Positions 15,452 through 17,586 of a stretch of 17,586 nt of DNA are shown one piece after another. Position 1 is the first letter of the stretch. Every line of letters begins with the position of its first letter. Source of the DNA: UBA2160 sp964588665 (GTDB taxonomy: Bacteria; Chloroflexota; Dehalococcoidia; Lucifugimonadales; UBA1123); assembly GCA_964588665.1 (NCBI GenBank), contig CAZPQQ010000069.1, positions 1-17,586 of the forward strand, in the 5' to 3' direction. The translations under genes were made by a program, and so were the position numbers. Below the pieces are notes generated by a model. That model did no database searches. It saw only the letters and a program-made list of their open reading frames with translations, and was not told the origin of the DNA.

Positions 15452-16636
15452 CTAGGCCGAGTGCCTCTCGAAAGCCTGCCTAAAACCGTCCAGTGACCCC
15501 TCGAGAGTCTCATCCGTGACGCAGTACGACAGCCGGAAATGTCCCGGAACTCCGAATCCCCGTCCGGGCACGACCAGCACGTTGTGCTTTACCAGCTCCG
15601 CCGTGAACTCGACGTCGTCTTCCAGTGGCGACTTGGGGAACATGTAAAAGGCGCCTTGAGGTTTGACCAACTCGTACCCGATCTCGGTCAACCGCTCGTA
15701 CATGAAGTCCCGCTTGTCCTGGTACTGTGCGACGTCCACGGTCACGGATTGCAGCTTGGCGACGATTTTCTGCATCATCGCGGGAGCGTTGACGAACCCA
15801 AGGGTGCGGTTGCAGAAGACCAAGCCGTCCATGAGCTCGGCGCCTTCGTCGTAGTCTGGATGGCCGGCGATGAAACCGATCCGTTCGCCCGGCAGCGCAA
15901 GGTCCTTCGAGTGAGAGGTTGCGACGACGGTCCGCACATGGTGGTCGAAGACGTGGGGGTACTCCAGGCCGTCGAAAAGTATCTTGCGGTATGGCTCGTC
16001 GCTGACCAGGAAAATCTCTCTGCCGGTCTCTCGCTCTTTGCTCCGGATGATGTCGCCGATCCGGGCAAGGACGTCGGGGCCGTACAGCACGCCGGTCGGG
16101 TTGTTCGGAGAGTTGACCAACACAATCCTGGTTCGGTCCGTGATCGCGCTCTCGAAGGCGTCCAGATCAGGTAGGAACCCGTCGTCGGGCGGAACGGCGC
16201 GGCCCGTGCCGCCTTGGTTGTCGGCGTAGAAGAAGTACTCGACGAAGTATGGAGCGAAGACGATCACCTCGTCGCCGGGGTCCAACAATGTCTTGAAGAT
16301 CACGTTCATGGCGCCGCCTGCCCCCGCGGTCATCACCACCTGGTTGGCTGTGAAGTCGATGCCAGTCTCTTCGCGAAGCTGAGCCGCCACGGCCGCCCTG
16401 GTCTCGACGAATCCCGCGTTGGGCATGTACCGATGCAGCCCTGAAATCGGCTCGTCGACGATCCGCTTCAACTCGCGGAAGAACTCCGGCGGCGGCTCCG
16501 TGATCGGATTGCCGAGCGAGAGGTCGAAAACGTTCTCGTCGCCGTACTGCTGTTTGAGCGCAGCGCCCTCCTCGAACATCTTCCGAATCCATGAGCCCTG
16601 TTCCATCAGTCCGCTGATCTTTTTGGAAACTGCCAT
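15452..16636 (-). CDS. class I/II PLP-dependent aminotransferase
   Basis: This fold-type I aminotransferase of the aspartate-aminotransferase superfamily has 394 residues from the chosen start. It shows the N-terminal LSLGNP (40-45), the PLP pocket NSPNNPTG (175-182), SDEPYRKILF (212-221), the Schiff-base lysine K244 in SHSKDLALPGERIGF, and a C-terminal FRLSYC whose Arg binds the substrate carboxylate. The amino-acid specificity cannot be read from the sequence. Two ATGs are adjacent (16639 and 16636); the ribosome site GAGGGG (16646-16641) is only 1 nt from the first and 4 nt from the second, so I prefer the second. It is transcribed away from the tRNA by its own promoter at 16710-16681. Confidence 0.88.
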   Translation of the reverse strand: MAVSKKISGLMEQGSWIRKMFEEGAALKQQYGDENVFDLSLGNPITEPPPEFFRELKRIVDEPISGLHRYMPNAGFVETRAAVAAQLREETGIDFTANQVVMTAGAGGAMNVIFKTLLDPGDEVIVFAPYFVEYFFYADNQGGTGRAVPPDDGFLPDLDAFESAITDRTRIVLVNSPNNPTGVLYGPDVLARIGDIIRSKERETGREIFLVSDEPYRKILFDGLEYPHVFDHHVRTVVATSHSKDLALPGERIGFIAGHPDYDEGAELMDGLVFCNRTLGFVNAPAMMQKIVAKLQSVTVDVAQYQDKRDFMYERLTEIGYELVKPQGAFYMFPKSPLEDDVEFTAELVKHNVLVVPGRGFGVPGHFRLSYCVTDETLEGSLDGFRQAFERHSA

Positions 16637-16680
16637 CATGCCCCTCGAGTTGAATAGGAGTGACCGCCGAAAACACGCCG

Positions 16681-16710
16681 AATGTATCGCCCGCGCCTGC
16701 CCTATGTCAA
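16681..16710 (-). promoter_or_regulatory. promoter of the aminotransferase gene
   Basis: On the minus strand TTGACA (16710-16705, 6 of 6), an 18-nt spacer and TACATT (16686-16681, 4 of 6) lie about 45 nt before the ATG. The -35 box is 7 bp from the -35 box of the divergent tRNA promoter. Confidence 0.65.
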
Positions 16711-16717
16711 CCGCGCC

Positions 16718-16746
16718 TTGACAGCGAAAAACCCATTGGCTACGCT
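16718..16746 (+). promoter_or_regulatory. promoter of the tRNA gene
   Basis: TTGACA (16718-16723, 6 of 6), a 17-nt spacer and TACGCT (16741-16746, 3 of 6) place transcription start near 16753, about 10 nt before the tRNA. Confidence 0.7.
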
Positions 16747-16762
16747 AAATCCGCTGCAACAC

Positions 16763-16834
<72 letters not shown>

Positions 16835-16900
16835 CTCCTCGCATCATCGTCCCACCCTGTCATCTTTCGGCGTCGTGCATGTTTCGAGACGGCGAGCTTG

Positions 16901-17188
16901 TCACGCGCCCTCGACGATGATCGCGCTCGATGTCGTCGCCTTGAGCCTGATGGCCAGGGCTGGCGCGTACTCCTCGGAGTTGTACCACTCGTTCGCCCGC
17001 GCGACGCTCTCGAATTCCAGGACGATGACCCGATGGGGATTTCAGTCTCCTTCGATGACTTCATGCGCTCCGGCCCTGACGAGGAATTTGCCTCCGTACT
17101 TCTCGATCGTCGCCCCAACGATTTTTCGATATTCGCCATACGCCTCAGAATCGTGAACGTCGATATCCGCGATTAGGTACCCAGTCAT
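16901..17188 (-). pseudogene. DUF1330 protein with in-frame TGA
   Basis: This is a small protein of the DUF1330 family (dimeric alpha/beta barrel type), function unknown. From the ATG at 17188 it reads MTGYLIADIDVHDSEAYGEY and continues to HEVIEGD, where codon 49 is TGA (17044-17042). The same frame continues with NPHRVIVLEFES, then ANEWYNSEEYAPALAIR, and ends at TGA (16903-16901). The total of 95 residues is the family's usual length. At the interrupted position family members commonly have Trp (EGDW), so a TGG to TGA change is the simplest explanation. GGAGG lies 6 nt before the start. A hairpin (17200-17230) abuts this ribosome site. As it stands the product is a 48-residue N-terminal half. 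Confidence 0.8.
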
Positions 17189-17359
17189 GAAAATCCTCCG
17201 ATGCTTGAATGAGCTGGCGCCTTCAGCATCCTTGCGATGTTGCAGGGCCGCCTTCGGTTCGGCGATGATATCGGACACTCGCGTTCGCGTCCACGTCGGC
17301 CGGATACGGATGGGGTGACCAGGCTGTCTTGACGTTTCGGCGAACGTTGCTCGGCTGTG

Positions 17360-17586
17360 CCTGTCACACGTGAAGCCTGGCGCGCCGAGGTCCTTCGACA
17401 GGCTCAGGACGAACGGGCCAAGTGGCGATGAGTTGCCCCTGTCACGTGTGAATCCTGGCGCGCCGAGGTCCTTCGACAGGCTCAGGACGAACGGGCCAAG
17501 TGGCGATGAGTTGCCCCTGTCACGTGTGAATCCTGGCGCGCCGAGGTCCTTCGACAGGCTCAGGACGAACGGGCCAAGTGGCGATG
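17360..17586. repeat. 78-bp tandem repeat, at least 2.9 copies
   Basis: Copies begin at 17360, 17438 and 17516, with an exact 78-bp period. Copies 2 and 3 are identical over the 71 bases seen; copy 1 differs at three bases, all in the CACACGTGAAG/CACGTGTGAAT segment. Each unit contains GGCGCGCC and the core CCTTCGACAGGCTCAG with GACGAACGG, related to the element at 71-146. The array runs to the last base of the window, so its full length is unknown. The 171 nt between it and the DUF1330 gene hold nothing else recognisable. Confidence 0.9.

Noticed and set aside
16901..17188. Genetic code with TGA read as Trp
   Set aside because: TGA serves as the normal end of several genes here (for example MFS, threonine-aldolase-like), and other broken genes carry TAA and TAG, so a recoded TGA is not supported.
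17360..17586. CRISPR array
   Set aside because: The 78-bp units are directly adjacent with no unique spacers, and no cas gene is present.

Overview
The window looks like chromosomal DNA of a GC-rich, uncultivated bacterium. The best guess is a Chloroflexota lineage of the Dehalococcoidia/SAR202 kind, at moderate confidence. The reasons are the rsmD-coaD-coiled-coil gene cluster, an enolase-superfamily gene of the dehydratase type, an MCP-CheW pair, and several kinds of short palindromic intergenic repeat of the sort often seen in such genomes. No rRNA, phage, plasmid, IS or CRISPR sequence is visible.

Layout. 1-1568: intergenic repeats, then an MFS transporter gene on the minus strand broken by a frameshift. 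2039-3725: a plus-strand housekeeping cluster of rsmD, coaD (8-nt overlap) and a coiled-coil protein, closed by an 18-bp hairpin at 3756-3792. 3830-5169: a minus-strand padR-arsM operon for arsenic methylation, whose promoter carries four TATATAT-type boxes exactly 15 bp apart. 5170-5488: a 135-bp inverted-repeat element. 5489-6925 (minus): a CehA/McbA-like metallohydrolase. 7291-8112 (plus): a SigB/SigF-type sigma factor. 8236-9397 (plus): an enolase-superfamily dehydratase with a nonsense codon and a frameshift. 9441-10568 (minus): a threonine-aldolase-like PLP enzyme. 10908-13936 (plus): a chemoreceptor gene with three lesions followed by an intact CheW. 14168-15289 (plus): threonine synthase. 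15452-16636 (minus): a class I/II aminotransferase. 16763-16834: a tRNA with anticodon CAU. 16901-17188 (minus): a DUF1330 gene with an in-frame TGA. 17360-17586: a 78-bp tandem repeat running off the window end.

Seven lesions (four frameshifts and three nonsense codons of three different types) fall in four genes. The other eleven protein genes are open. These are either decaying accessory genes or assembly errors, and the sequence alone cannot decide. The PLP enzymes (threonine aldolase-like, threonine synthase, aminotransferase) suggest amino-acid metabolism but lie in separate transcription units.

The part most likely to be new is the padR-arsM unit. Its regulator belongs to the PadR family rather than the usual ArsR family, carries two vicinal cysteine pairs, and faces a promoter built over a 15-bp-periodic box array. 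This would fit an arsenical-responsive PadR switch. Seven candidate promoters of the form TTGAC-N17/18-TA-N3-T were also found by eye, including two back-to-back promoters between the aminotransferase and the tRNA.
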